A DNA stretch of 64,000 bases from Flectobacillus sp. BAB-3569 (GTDB lineage: Bacteria > Bacteroidota > Bacteroidia > Cytophagales > Spirosomataceae), in assembly GCF_002270355.1 (NCBI RefSeq), contig NZ_NJFZ01000009.1:419191-483190 (forward strand), given 5' to 3'. Position 1 is the first letter of the stretch, and every line of letters begins with the position of its first letter. A program made the position numbers and the translations under genes. Of the stretch, positions 27,091 to 36,661 are shown piece by piece. The notes beneath the pieces are model-generated. The model was not told the DNA's origin. It searched no databases and saw only the letters and a list, made by a program, of their open reading frames with translations.

Positions 27091-29904
27091 ATGTCTGCAG
27101 AATACAACTTTAGAGAAGTAGAACAAAAATGGCGTCAGTTTTGGGATGAAAACCAAACCTACAAAACTGAAATCGACCACTCAAAACCAAAGTATTATGT
27201 GTTGGATATGTTCCCTTATCCATCAGGAGCGGGTTTGCACGTAGGTCACCCACTTGGGTATATCGCAAGTGATATTGTGAGCCGTTATCGTCGCCTCAAG
27301 GGTTTCAATGTATTACACCCAATGGGTTTTGACTCTTTTGGTTTGCCTGCTGAACAATACGCTATCCAAACGGGTCAGCATCCTGCCATTACAACCGAAG
27401 ATAATATTGCTACATATATTCGTCAGTTGAAACAAATCGGTTTTAGCTACGACTGGTCAAGAGAAGTGCGTACTTCAGATCCTAAGTTCTACAAATGGAC
27501 TCAGTGGATTTTTATGCAACTTTTCAATCACTATTACGACAAAGATGCCAATAGAGCTTTGTCTATTGATTCTTTGGTAGAACGTTTTGCAGAATCTGGA
27601 AACACTGCCGTGAAAGCGGTTTGTGATGAGGAGACGCCAACATTCACTGCAGAAGATTGGAATAATATGTCGGGTCATCAGCAACAAGAATTGTTGTTGA
27701 AATACCGTTTGACTTTCCCTGATGAATCTGTAGTAAACTGGTGCCCAGGATTAGGAACAGTTTTGGCCAACGATGAGGTAAAAGACGGTGTTTCTGAACG
27801 TGGAGGGTTTCCAGTTGAACAAAAGAAAATGAAGCAATGGTCTATGCGTATTACAGCGTATGCCGACCGTTTGATTGATGGCTTGAACGAAGTAGATTGG
27901 TCTGATGCTATCAAAGAACAACAACGCAACTGGATTGGTCGCTCTCAAGGAGCATCGGTTCGTTTTAAAGTTGACCGCTCTACAGTATCAGAAGAAGCTC
28001 CAGAATTTATCGAAGTATTTACCACACGTGTAGATACCATTTACGGAGTGAGCTTTATGGTAATTGCTCCAGAGCACGATTATGTTCCATATTTGACTAC
28101 AGAGGCTCAAAAAGAAGAAGTTGAGGCTTATGTAAATTGGGCAAAATCTCGCTCAGAGTTAGATCGTATGTCGGAGGTAAAACGTGTTTCAGGTGCGTTT
28201 ACTGGAAGCTATGTTATCAATCCATTTAATGACGAGAAAGTACCGATTTATTTGGCTGATTATGTGTTGGCTGGTTATGGAACTGGCGCTGTAATGGGCG
28301 TACCATCAGGCGACCAACGTGACTGGAATTTTGCAACACATTTCAATTTGCCAATTATTCCCGTTTTGGATGCGCAAAAAGAAATTGAAACACAAGCAGA
28401 TAATACAAAAGAAGGTAAATATATCAACTCTGGTATCATCAATGGCATGGAATACAAAGAGGCTACGGCTACGTTGGTTCAGTCATTGGAGGAAAGAGGT
28501 ATTGGTAAAGGCAAAACACAATTCCGTTTGCGTAATGCGGTATTTAGCCGTCAACGCTATTGGGGTGAGCCAGTGCCAGTATATTTCAAAGATGGTTTGC
28601 CATACTTGATTGAAGAATCAGAATTGCCATTAGAATTACCTTCAATTGATAAATATTTACCAACCGAAACTGGCGAACCACCACTTGGTCGTGCAGAAGG
28701 TTGGAAATACAAAGGCGAATACGAATACGAATTGAGTACCATGCCAGGCTGGGCAGGTTCGTCTTGGTATTGGTATCGTTATATGGATGCCCACAACGAG
28801 GAGGCAATGGCAAGCAAAGAGGCTATCGATTATTGGCAAGCAGTTGACTTGTACATTGGTGGTTCTGAGCACGCTACAGGGCACTTGTTATATAGCCGTT
28901 TCTGGAATAAATTCTTGAAAGATATTGGTTTAGTAAACGAAGAAGAATTTGCCAAAAAGTTGATTAACCAAGGTATGATTCAAGGTCGTTCTAACTTTGT
29001 ATATCGTATCAAGTCATCGAATGGCGAAGGCAAAAAGCCTGTTTTTGTTTCGGCTGGCTTGAAAGACCAATACGAAGTGACTCCATTGCACGTTGATGTA
29101 AATATCGTAAGCAATGAAATTTTGGATATTGCGGCGTTTAAAGCTTGGCGTTCTGACTTTGCGGAAGCTGAATTTATCTTGGAAGGCGACAAATATGTTT
29201 GTGGAGTAGAGGTTGAGAAAATGTCAAAATCGAAATACAATGTCGTAAATCCAGATGTGTTGGTGGATAGAGTAGGGGCAGATACCTTACGTTTGTACGA
29301 AATGTTCTTGGGACCATTGGAACAAGCAAAACCTTGGAATACCAATGGTATCGACGGTTCTTTCAGATTTATCAAAAAAGTATGGCGTTTGTTCTACGAT
29401 GAGCAAGGCAACTGGAAAGTGAAGGACGAAAAAGCTACGAAAGAAGAGTTGAAGGTATTGCATACAGCCATCAAAAAAGTAGAAGACGATTTAGAGCGTT
29501 ATTCGTTCAATACCGTAGTTTCAAGTTTGATGATTTGTGTAAATGACTTAGGTTCGTTGAAATGTTCTAAAAAGGAAATTTTGGAACAATTAGTCATCTT
29601 AATGTCTCCATATACGCCACATTTGTCGGAAGAATTATGGTCGTTGTTGGGTCATGAAGCTGGAACGGTTTCAAAGGCTTCTTTCCCTAAATTTGAGCCA
29701 TCATACTTGGTAGAATCAAGTTTCGAATATCCAATTTCTATCAATGGAAAAGTAAGAACAAACATTGCTTTCCCTGTAGATTTGGCAAGTTCAGAAATCG
29801 AAGCTGGTGTATTGGCAAACGAAGTAGTACAAAAATGGCTTGAAGGCAAAACTCCTAAGAAAGTTATCGTTGTACCAAAACGTATTGTTAACGTTGTGTT
29901 ATAA
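27091..29904 (+). CDS. leuS: leucine--tRNA ligase
   Basis: A 937-residue class I aminoacyl-tRNA synthetase that charges tRNA-Leu. The ATP-site motif is HVGH at residues 50-53 (FPYPSGAGLHVGHPLGY), the second is KMSKS at about 709-713, and the CP1 editing domain is present (VFTTRVDTIYGVSFM, GTGAVMGVPSGDQRDWNFA). Also seen are PGWAGSSWYWYRYMD and ATGHLLYSRFW. An insertion between the Rossmann half and editing domain (IDSLVERFAES to MSGHQQQELLLKYR) is common in Bacteroidetes enzymes. The ATG at 27091 (MSAEYNFREVE) is preferred to one nine codons upstream. Confidence 0.96.
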   Translation: MSAEYNFREVEQKWRQFWDENQTYKTEIDHSKPKYYVLDMFPYPSGAGLHVGHPLGYIASDIVSRYRRLKGFNVLHPMGFDSFGLPAEQYAIQTGQHPAITTEDNIATYIRQLKQIGFSYDWSREVRTSDPKFYKWTQWIFMQLFNHYYDKDANRALSIDSLVERFAESGNTAVKAVCDEETPTFTAEDWNNMSGHQQQELLLKYRLTFPDESVVNWCPGLGTVLANDEVKDGVSERGGFPVEQKKMKQWSMRITAYADRLIDGLNEVDWSDAIKEQQRNWIGRSQGASVRFKVDRSTVSEEAPEFIEVFTTRVDTIYGVSFMVIAPEHDYVPYLTTEAQKEEVEAYVNWAKSRSELDRMSEVKRVSGAFTGSYVINPFNDEKVPIYLADYVLAGYGTGAVMGVPSGDQRDWNFATHFNLPIIPVLDAQKEIETQADNTKEGKYINSGIINGMEYKEATATLVQSLEERGIGKGKTQFRLRNAVFSRQRYWGEPVPVYFKDGLPYLIEESELPLELPSIDKYLPTETGEPPLGRAEGWKYKGEYEYELSTMPGWAGSSWYWYRYMDAHNEEAMASKEAIDYWQAVDLYIGGSEHATGHLLYSRFWNKFLKDIGLVNEEEFAKKLINQGMIQGRSNFVYRIKSSNGEGKKPVFVSAGLKDQYEVTPLHVDVNIVSNEILDIAAFKAWRSDFAEAEFILEGDKYVCGVEVEKMSKSKYNVVNPDVLVDRVGADTLRLYEMFLGPLEQAKPWNTNGIDGSFRFIKKVWRLFYDEQGNWKVKDEKATKEELKVLHTAIKKVEDDLERYSFNTVVSSLMICVNDLGSLKCSKKEILEQLVILMSPYTPHLSEELWSLLGHEAGTVSKASFPKFEPSYLVESSFEYPISINGKVRTNIAFPVDLASSEIEAGVLANEVVQKWLEGKTPKKVIVVPKRIVNVVL

Positions 29905-29967
29905 GATAATTTAGAATGGTGAATTGTGAGTGGTGAATGAAGTTTTTAAAAAGAAATTCACCAGTAG

Positions 29968-29987
29968 AGACGTAATACTTTACGTCT
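29968..29987. repeat. AGACGTAA...TTACGTCT palindrome
   Basis: AGACGTAA-TACT-TTACGTCT: relative to the AGACGCAA copies one base in each arm has changed together, so the pairing is kept. It lies 29 nt before the terminator hairpin at 30017. Confidence 0.6.
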
Positions 29988-30016
29988 TAACAAAGTATCA
30001 ATCTGAAATATAATAT

Positions 30017-30056
30017 CAAAAAGGCGGTCGAAATTAGTTTTTCGACCGCCTTTTTG
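30017..30056 (+). terminator. terminator after leuS, GGCGGTCGAAA family
   Basis: CAAAAAGGCGGTCGAAA pairs with TTTCGACCGCCTTTTTG (17 bp), ending in T5. It is the fourth of five related hairpins in the window. Confidence 0.85.
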
Positions 30057-30096
30057 GTTGCGGGTGAATAAATTCAGCCGCTAAATGGAATCACTT

Positions 30097-30144
30097 TTAT
30101 TTCCAACTAGGGTGCGACTTCAGTCGCACCCTAGTTGGAAATAA
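30097..30144. repeat. 48-bp perfect palindrome
   Basis: Two 23-nt arms (30097-30119 and 30122-30144) are exact inverted copies around the 2-nt spacer TC; the core is GGTGCGACTTCAGTCGCACC and the outer part TTATTTCCAACTAG. It stands between leuS and the YfiT-like gene, 150 nt before the latter. No T-run follows. A repeat element or transcript end is possible. Confidence 0.7.
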
Positions 30145-30293
30145 TGCAGGTTTTCTATTAAATTTTTGTCATAAGGAAGTTGATATGAAATGTTATTGAT
30201 ACGCAGTTTGTTACTTAAAAGAGCGATTATTCATCTTTATCCAAAATCATAAATCATCTCTTTAGTCGTTCTGAACAAAACAACTTTGACAAA

Positions 30294-30818
30294 ATGGACA
30301 TTACAGCATTACAATTCCCCATTGGAAAATGGTCGCCAAAAGGCGAGTACACACCAGAAGAGTTTCAGGAAAGACTCAATATTTTAAAGAATATCCCTGC
30401 CGAGTATCGTGCTTTAACTGAAAATTTGTCGCATGAAGATTTACAAAAACAATATCGTGAAGGAAGTTGGACTATTCAGCAGTTAATCAATCATGTAGCA
30501 GATATGCACCTGTTGCATTATATCCGTTTCAAACATGCCTTGACTGAGACCGACCCTAATGGTGTGGTGGCTAAAATTGATGCTTGGGCAACGATGGAGG
30601 AGGCCAAAACGGCACCTATCGCATTTTCTTTACAAATGATAGAAGGAACTCACGCTCGTTGGACGTATCTCATTGAGCAAATGTCAGAGGAGGAATTTCA
30701 GAGAGGATATTATCATCCAATTCGTCAAATATATATCAAATTAATTGATGCCTTGGATATGGGTGCTTGGCATGCCAAACACCATTTAGAGCATATCAAA
30801 TTGGCGTTGGGTAAGTAA
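30294..30818 (+). CDS. YfiT/DinB-like putative metal-dependent hydrolase (bacillithiol-transferase family)
   Basis: 174 residues of the four-helix DinB/YfiT fold. Signatures are LQFPIGKWSPKGEYTPEE, YREGSWTIQQLINHVADMHL with the first metal His, YIRFKHALTETDP and the C-terminal WHAKHHLEHIKLAL with the His pair. YfiT-like proteins coordinate a metal with three His; some transfer bacillithiol to electrophiles. Many Bacteroidota proteins of this type carry the generic name only. It is a single gene. Confidence 0.85.
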   Translation: MDITALQFPIGKWSPKGEYTPEEFQERLNILKNIPAEYRALTENLSHEDLQKQYREGSWTIQQLINHVADMHLLHYIRFKHALTETDPNGVVAKIDAWATMEEAKTAPIAFSLQMIEGTHARWTYLIEQMSEEEFQRGYYHPIRQIYIKLIDALDMGAWHAKHHLEHIKLALGK

Positions 30819-30879
30819 AGGGTATTCTTAATTGAGTGAATTGAGAATGAGTGATTTTTTATTATATATTTCCTGTTTA

Positions 30880-31009
30880 CTGGACAAAATTGAAGTTCCT
30901 AGTTCAAGACTTAGTCTTGGACTTACTTTTTTAAACAGTTTAAAACTGTTTCCATAAAATTCTGTGACGGAGTCCAAACACTTGAAGGTCTTTTACTCGT
31001 TTTGTCTAG
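30880..31009. repeat. 130-bp MITE-like element, copy 2
   Basis: Same length and about 85 % identity to 7975-8104. Ends are CTGGACAAAA and TTTTGTCTAG, inverted relative to each other. The conserved centre has AAGACTTAGTCTT and AAACAGTTTAAAACTGTTT. A further inverted pair, AATGAGTGATTTTT at 30846-30859 and AAAAATCACTCATT at 31077-31090, encloses it. No coding capacity. Confidence 0.65.
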
Positions 31010-31113
31010 TATGCTAGATAGCTGATTTCTAGATAAAAAGCACTGCTTCTCTAACAGTAAAACTCAACTAATAATCAAAAATCACTCATTCAACATTCAT
31101 TAAATCTCATATG

Positions 31114-32547
31114 TTAATGCCACAGTTTGTTTGATTTTGCATAAAATCGCCAACTCAGTAATGATGCCGAAACAAACAAACTAGAAGTAAGTCCAATCCA
31201 GATACCAATATGTTTGAGGTCAAGTACAAACCCCAAGAAATAGCACATTGGTAGACCAACTACCCAATAAGCAATAAAGGTAATGACTGTTGGCACATTG
31301 ACATCAGCAATACCTCGTAAGATACCTACACTCACTGCCTGTACTCCATCGAATAACTGAAATATTCCACCCCAAATAATTAATTCGGCCGCCAGTTCTA
31401 CTACTTGGTCGTCTTTGACATAGCTTGCCAAAAAATCATTGAATATCAGGAATATCACACTGCAAGTCCCCATAAAAATTAGCCCCATCAATAAGGCAGA
31501 CGTTCCTGCATTGATGATGGCTTTTCTATTTTTTTCGCCCATCCCCGAACCTACACGGATACCTCCCGCAGCACCAATGCCCGTAGCCGCCATAAAGGTC
31601 ATGGATACAAAACCTATAGCCACTTGGTGTGCAGCCTTATGTGGCAAACTGATCCATCCCATCATGACAACAGCACCATAAAAAGCCGCAACCTCACTAA
31701 ATCCCTGAAATCCGCTCGGAATACCCAGCTTCATTATTTTTATAGATAGGGTTTTAACAGAGTCAATTTTATCAGAAACTTCAGTTAAATAAGGCTTAAA
31801 CAAACTCGATTTGTAGGTATATCCAATAATCGCTATAGCCATATAAATTCTGGATATTAATGTAGCATATCCTGCACCATTTAAGCCTAATGCAGGAATT
31901 TGTCCCCATCCATTGATTAACACATGATTCAAGACTACATTTAGAATTAATGCGCTAATCGTAATCTGCATTGCTACCTTGGTCTGAGAAAGTCCATCTG
32001 TAAAACTCTTGAATGCTGAAAAAAGGAAAGATGGGAATATGGATGCTGTAATAATCCACAAATATTCTTGTGTCATTGACTTGATTTCTATTGGCTGTTT
32101 CAAGAGTTCTATATTAAGTCCAAAGAGAACAATCAAAATGGCACAAATACAACTCATGATTAGTGAAACAGCTAAGCTAGCTCTTAATAATTGGTGACAT
32201 TCCTCTGGTTTTTCGGCAGATTGGGCTGAAGAAACCAAAGGCGCCACTACTTGCAAGCAGATATAGCCAATAATAGCGATATTAAAGAAAATACCATTTG
32301 CATCAGCAGCAGCGGCCAAGGCTTGAACTGAGCCATGCGCCATGCGACCTACTTGTACTGTATCTGCAAAGCCCATTAACATAACCCCAACTTGAGCGGT
32401 AATAATGGGTAGTGCAAGGTTAAAAGTAGCTTTAAAATCAGATTTATAACGATTGAGAAAAGTATTCAAGAGAATGGATGGTTTTGTTGTTGATAAAATT
32501 CGGAGGGCGAAATTACAAAAAAATAACCTCACACTTGGTGAGGTCAT
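31114..32547 (-). CDS. MATE-family multidrug/toxin exporter
   Basis: 477 residues with twelve membrane segments in two homologous halves, as in MatE/NorM-type Na+- or H+-driven exporters. Typical segments are LALPIITAQVGVMLMGFADT near the N-terminus, KLGIPSGFQGFSEVAAFYGA at the start of the second half, and GIGAAGGIRVGSGMGEKNRK. The first in-frame ATG is at 32547, but a TTG at 32469 (LNTFLNRYKSDF) fits the family's start better, and TAATTTCG, close to a -7 element, lies between the two. Substrate unknown. Confidence 0.88.
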   Translation of the reverse strand: MTSPSVRLFFCNFALRILSTTKPSILLNTFLNRYKSDFKATFNLALPIITAQVGVMLMGFADTVQVGRMAHGSVQALAAAADANGIFFNIAIIGYICLQVVAPLVSSAQSAEKPEECHQLLRASLAVSLIMSCICAILIVLFGLNIELLKQPIEIKSMTQEYLWIITASIFPSFLFSAFKSFTDGLSQTKVAMQITISALILNVVLNHVLINGWGQIPALGLNGAGYATLISRIYMAIAIIGYTYKSSLFKPYLTEVSDKIDSVKTLSIKIMKLGIPSGFQGFSEVAAFYGAVVMMGWISLPHKAAHQVAIGFVSMTFMAATGIGAAGGIRVGSGMGEKNRKAIINAGTSALLMGLIFMGTCSVIFLIFNDFLASYVKDDQVVELAAELIIWGGIFQLFDGVQAVSVGILRGIADVNVPTVITFIAYWVVGLPMCYFLGFVLDLKHIGIWIGLTSSLFVSASLLSWRFYAKSNKLWH

Positions 32548-32580
32548 AGGGAGTTTTCTTCAAATAGTCACAACGGAGTA

Positions 32581-33288
32581 TTATTTTAGCAAATCATCGA
32601 GATGCAAAGTTTTCCTATTTTCATAAATTTCTACAAATTGTTTGAATTGATAATATCCGTACTTAAATGGATCCTTCGAGAGCTCATCATAATTTGTATT
32701 AAAAAATTTAAGAGGATCTTCTCCTTTTGGTACTGGATTAGGAAGTTGTTTGGTAAATTTTAAGGCGTATTGATAACATTTTTGTAGCTCTTTCTCATAG
32801 CCTGCTTCTTGCCAGTAAGCAATCGCAATTTGGTTGGCAAGGTATTCGCCTTCATAGAAATCTAAATATTTACGATTTGCTTTTTTGGTTAAATACGCAT
32901 CGGTTCCATGACCCAATTCGTGAATGATGTAAAAACCATTGAAGAAAAGCCCAAACATTTCTTCCCCTTTGCTTTTACTCTTATTGAGTTCTGTAAAAAA
33001 GGCTTTTTGAGGCTCAATTACCTGTGCCCAGAGAGGTAAATTAATGGTAGACAATTCATGATCCCAGTACACTAAATAGGGACTTGTGTTTAAAATAGCT
33101 TTAGCTTTTGGTAAAATATTGCCTAATTTCTGAGCAATTCTGATTTGATATTTGAGCCTCACAACATTGGCATCTCTCACCAATAACGTAGAGTCTGTAT
33201 AGCGATGAAACAGCCCATTTTGAGAAAATGTCAGACTGTAAGTTACGCAAAGAAGGAATAGCGATAGGAATATATGTTTTTTCATCAA
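32581..33288 (-). CDS. secreted protein with HExxH motif, putative zinc metallopeptidase
   Basis: 235 residues with a signal peptide (1-22, LTFS-Q). HELGH at about residues 125-129, within FYIIHELGHGTDAYL, is a zinc-protease signature, and the acidic EGEYLANQIAIAYWQ about 20 residues later could give the third ligand, as in gluzincins. I do not recognise a named family. It precedes nothing closely; the MATE gene starts 34 bp beyond its stop on the same strand, so a shared transcript is possible. Confidence 0.65.
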   Translation of the reverse strand: MMKKHIFLSLFLLCVTYSLTFSQNGLFHRYTDSTLLVRDANVVRLKYQIRIAQKLGNILPKAKAILNTSPYLVYWDHELSTINLPLWAQVIEPQKAFFTELNKSKSKGEEMFGLFFNGFYIIHELGHGTDAYLTKKANRKYLDFYEGEYLANQIAIAYWQEAGYEKELQKCYQYALKFTKQLPNPVPKGEDPLKFFNTNYDELSKDPFKYGYYQFKQFVEIYENRKTLHLDDLLK

Positions 33289-33448
33289 GGAAAGCTGGAT
33301 TTAAGGTTCAATTTTAGTAAAGTTAACCTTTTTGCTTGTCTGATATATATTGCAAGGTTTTAATTTAGTATCTGGTTTATTGACTGCTGTAAGGTGCTGA
33401 ACTACCATGTGGTAAGAGTAGCATTTGTAGAAAAGAATCATTTTAGGA

Positions 33449-33485
33449 AAAATAAAAGCCGTAAGAAACAGAAGCTTCCTACGGC
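33449..33485 (-). terminator. minus-strand terminator below the orphan frame at 33510
   Basis: GCCGTAGGAA and TTCTTACGGC (read on the minus strand, one G-U pair) form a stem followed by TTTTATTTTT. It lies 25 nt after the stop of the small frame at 33510. Confidence 0.65.
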
Positions 33486-33509
33486 ATAATTGAAAGGGGA
33501 TAGATAGTG

Positions 33510-33698
33510 TTAAAGTTTTGCTTGATTGGAAATGGGCAGTCTATTTTGACTGCCTTTTCCGTTATCAAATTTATACAAATGGTTAATGCTACACAGTAAA
33601 GTAGGGACTTCATTGACAAATTGTGCGGCTTTGTTTAAAGTCCCCAAAGGAGTTGAACTCCATATTTTGTTGTACTCAGAGAATATCTTTTTAAGGCA
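33510..33698 (-). pseudogene. 3' end of an unrecognised gene without a start codon
   Basis: On the minus strand a frame of 62 codons runs from a stop at 33699-33701 to TAA at 33510-33512. It has no ATG, GTG or TTG near its upper end, yet the composition looks like protein: IFSEYNKIWSSTPLGTL, NKAAQFVNEVPTLLCSINHL and a basic polar tail. A terminator follows it. It may be a small gene whose start was lost to an indel in the A5 run, or the 3' remnant of a larger gene cut by the inverted repeat at about 33705-33755 (TTAGGCATTAG / CTAATGCCTA). No family recognised. Confidence 0.4.
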
Positions 33699-33733
33699 CT
33701 AGGGTTTAGGCATTAGTGGATAGTTTTTTTACA

Positions 33734-34654
33734 CTAACCGCTAATGCCTACCATCACTTCCTCAATATCAGCCTCAGTAATAGCAGGATTAGCACCGCTG
33801 TGAGAAGCAACAAGGGCACCAATGGCACAGGCAAAATTCAGCGCATATTCTGAGGATTTTTCTGCTAGAATATTTTTCAAGAAACCTGCTAAAAAAGAAT
33901 CTCCACTTCCTATGGTATCTGCTACTACTACTTTGTATCCTGCTTGTTGGTAAAAGTATTTTTTACCATCGCTTTCTAATCTTAACAAGATAGCTCCGTC
34001 GCCGCCTTTAGTTACAATCAGGGTATTGAGATTAAACTTTTGACTAATTTCACGCAACTGGTTTTCTTCATCTCCTTCTATTTCGTACCATTTTGCAACG
34101 ATTTTTAGCTCATCTTCATTGAGTTTTACGATATCCGCATATTGTAAAAACTCCTCAATTAAACCTTGTGAATAGTGTGGAGGACGAAGATTTATATCGA
34201 ATACCTTCAATACTTTGGTTTCTTTTGGTAAATTTTTCAAAATACTCAAAAGCGTTTGATATGAGGTATCGTCACGACTTGCCAAAGTGCCAAATACCAA
34301 GGCAGAAGCTTGATTGACTAGCTGTTGAGTAGCTTCATTGGTCTGAATGAAATCCCATGCCACGGGGTGAACAATGGTATACGTTGCCTCATTCTTTTCA
34401 GAAAGTTGTACTTTTACCCATCCTGTCGTTAAAGTTTCGTCTTCCTGAATCCACTCAGTGGTACAATTTTTACTTTCTAGAAAAGCTTTAATTTCTGCCC
34501 CTAATTCATCTTTTCCTATACGGCTAATCATTTTGGCTGGAATTCCCAAGTTTTGTAAATGCGTTGCCACATTCATGGGAGCTCCTCCAGGTAATTTGCC
34601 ACTAGGAAGCATATCCCATAAAACTTCACCAAAACAGCAGATATATTGTTGCAT
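33734..34654 (-). CDS. PfkB-family carbohydrate kinase, fructokinase-like
   Basis: 306 residues of the ribokinase/PfkB fold. The N-terminal motif is CFGEVLWDMLPSGKLPGGAP with GGAPMNVA binding the sugar; the C-terminal signature is VADTIGSGDSFLAGFL, with the catalytic Asp of GSGD. VFDINLRPPHYSQ and VKLNEDEL are typical of fructokinases. It would phosphorylate a hexose, probably fructose, with ATP. A VOC protein and a sugar porter gene lie just upstream on the same strand, which fits uptake followed by phosphorylation. Confidence 0.85.
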   Translation of the reverse strand: MQQYICCFGEVLWDMLPSGKLPGGAPMNVATHLQNLGIPAKMISRIGKDELGAEIKAFLESKNCTTEWIQEDETLTTGWVKVQLSEKNEATYTIVHPVAWDFIQTNEATQQLVNQASALVFGTLASRDDTSYQTLLSILKNLPKETKVLKVFDINLRPPHYSQGLIEEFLQYADIVKLNEDELKIVAKWYEIEGDEENQLREISQKFNLNTLIVTKGGDGAILLRLESDGKKYFYQQAGYKVVVADTIGSGDSFLAGFLKNILAEKSSEYALNFACAIGALVASHSGANPAITEADIEEVMVGISG

Positions 34655-34705
34655 TTTCTGAATGATTAATTCGTTATTTTTTCGTTTTCCAAAAGTCAGC
34701 TGAAC

Positions 34706-35115
34706 TTATAAAATTTGATTAAACTCCAATCGTTCGCCATCTGGACCTTTGATATTGAAGTATTTACAGCCATTTTTCCAAAAAGGAAGAAAAACAGGTG
34801 CTTCTTCCATAATTTCATATCCACCTGCCTTGAGTGTTGCAAAAGTCTGGTCTATATCTTCCACATCAAAGGCAATATGGTCGACATGACCATCTTTTCT
34901 GCTAGCAATTTCGGGTAAAACTGTTTCTGGAAATTGATAAATTTCGATGATAATTTCACCACTTTTCATCATGGCAACTTTTCCGTTCCCCTCTGGATGC
35001 TCAAAAGCAGATCCCATAACTTTTTCAAAACCTAAGCTTTGATAAAATGCCTCTGATTTTTCAATATTGGTGACTGGAATTCCTATATGTTGTATTTTTT
35101 TAAGACTAATGACAT
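34706..35115 (-). pseudogene. VOC/glyoxalase-fold protein, frameshift near the start
   Basis: The frame ending at 34706 holds a VOC module: KVAMMKSGEIIIEIYQFP, HVDHIAFDVEDIDQTFATL, PFWKNGCKYFNIKGPDGERL. Upstream the same frame stays open and encodes the first strand, IQHIGIPVTNIEKSEAFYQ, but has no start codon. An ATG at 35113-35115 lies in another frame. One extra T in the T7 run at 35095-35101 joins them and gives 137 codons with the usual VOC start. As given, only an internal Met (35017) is available. Function unknown. Confidence 0.75.
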
Positions 35116-35137
35116 AGCTAAGTGGCTGATTTTTGAA

Positions 35138-36446
35138 TTAGTGGATCAATCTTTTTTGCAAATCTTCGAGCGAAACACCTTTGGTTTCTGGCATCATTTT
35201 CCAGACATAAATCAATTGGAACACCATCATGACACTGAAAAAGGCAAAGATGGGACCACCGCCTAAATGATCGGCAAAGTATGGAAAGAAATTGGCAATC
35301 AAGGCTGCAAATACCCAATGTGTCAGTGAACCAAATGCCATACCCGAAGCACGAACCGAATTAGGGAAAATTTCAGAAATAAATACCCAAATCACTGAAC
35401 CTTGACCTATAGCGTGTGCCCCAATAAAAGCAAACACATAGTAAGGAACGTAGGCATATGATTCGTTATAAAAAGCCATGGCAATCAATGCCAAAGAAAT
35501 AATGTAACCAATCGAGCCAATGTACATCAATACTCTACGACCATAACGATCAATCAAATACCAACCAATAATCGTAAAAATCAAGTTGAAAACTCCAATG
35601 CCCGATGTTGAAAGCAATGCACCTTCTTTACCCAAACCTGTCATTTCGAAAATGCGAGGCGCATAATAAATCACCGCATTGATTCCCGAAGCCTGATTGA
35701 AGAAAGAGAATAAAAAGGCCAATAGGAGTGGGAAGAAGTATTTTTCGAAAAAGTTTATCCGTACTACTCGATGCTTCTTGTTTGGCTGACACCATGATTT
35801 CATCGACTGCTCCCGAGACGTTTTCTTCCGTAATGGCTAACACTTCTCTTGCTTTGGCTTCGTCACCCTTGTAGAGCAATAGCCATCTTGGTGTTTCTGG
35901 GGTAAATAACATCAAAACTGAAAATAGCAATGATGGAAAAGCCACAACACCCAACATCCAGCGCCACGAATCTGCACCGCCTTGAAGAAGATAGTTAGAA
36001 ACATAGGCGATAAGAATACCAAAAACAATATTAGCTTGGAACGAAATCACCATACGACCACGATATTTTGGCGGAGCAATTTCGGAAATATATACAGGCG
36101 CAACCACCGAAGACGCCCCGATACTCAAACCTCCAATAAACCTAAAGACCATAAACATATTCACTCCCGAAGCAATCGCTGCCCCAACGGACGATAGGAA
36201 AAACAGAATACCAATCCACAAAAGTGTGTTTTTACGTCCATACTTATCGGCAGGAATACCACCGAATGCAGCGCCAATTACAGTACCATATAAGGCAATG
36301 GCAACTGCCAAACCGTGTGTCCAACTATCGAGATTCCACAGTTTTTGGATTTCGAGTTCCGCTCCCGAAATTACAGCAGTATCTAGACCAAATAGGAAGC
36401 CTCCCAAACCCACAGTAATAGACCAAAGTATCAGTTTATTGTTCAT
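35138..36446 (-). pseudogene. sugar porter family MFS transporter, frameshifted
   Basis: One 12-segment sugar:H+ symporter split over two frames. Frame 1 (36446 down) has GGFLFGLDTAVISGAELEIQ, ADKYGRKNTLL, GGLSIGASSVVAPVYISEIA and TPETPRWLLLYKGD. Frame 2 continues with FEKYFFPLLLAFLFSFFNQ, SGINAVIYYAPRIFE, DRYGRRVLMYIGS, WVFISEIFPNSVRASG and MMPETKGVSLEDLQ. The break is at the A5 run 35748-35752; removing one base gives 436 codons. QxSGxNAxxYYAPxI is typical of glucose/xylose/fructose-type carriers. With the kinase next door it probably feeds hexose metabolism. Confidence 0.85.
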
Positions 36447-36661
36447 CGATTATTTTTTTAGAGATTGAAGTATCCTTAATAGTAAAACATTTATCGGAAT
36501 CACTGTTAAACCCTATCTGCTTTTTGCCCAAAGTTCAAAGCCAATTCTTGATAGTTGTTTTGGTATTTATCAAAGAATGAATGCAAAAATATAAAGGCTA
36601 TTGTTTAATTAATTATTTGTTTTATTCTATTTTTAGTAAGAATGTTTTGAAGATATTGTAC

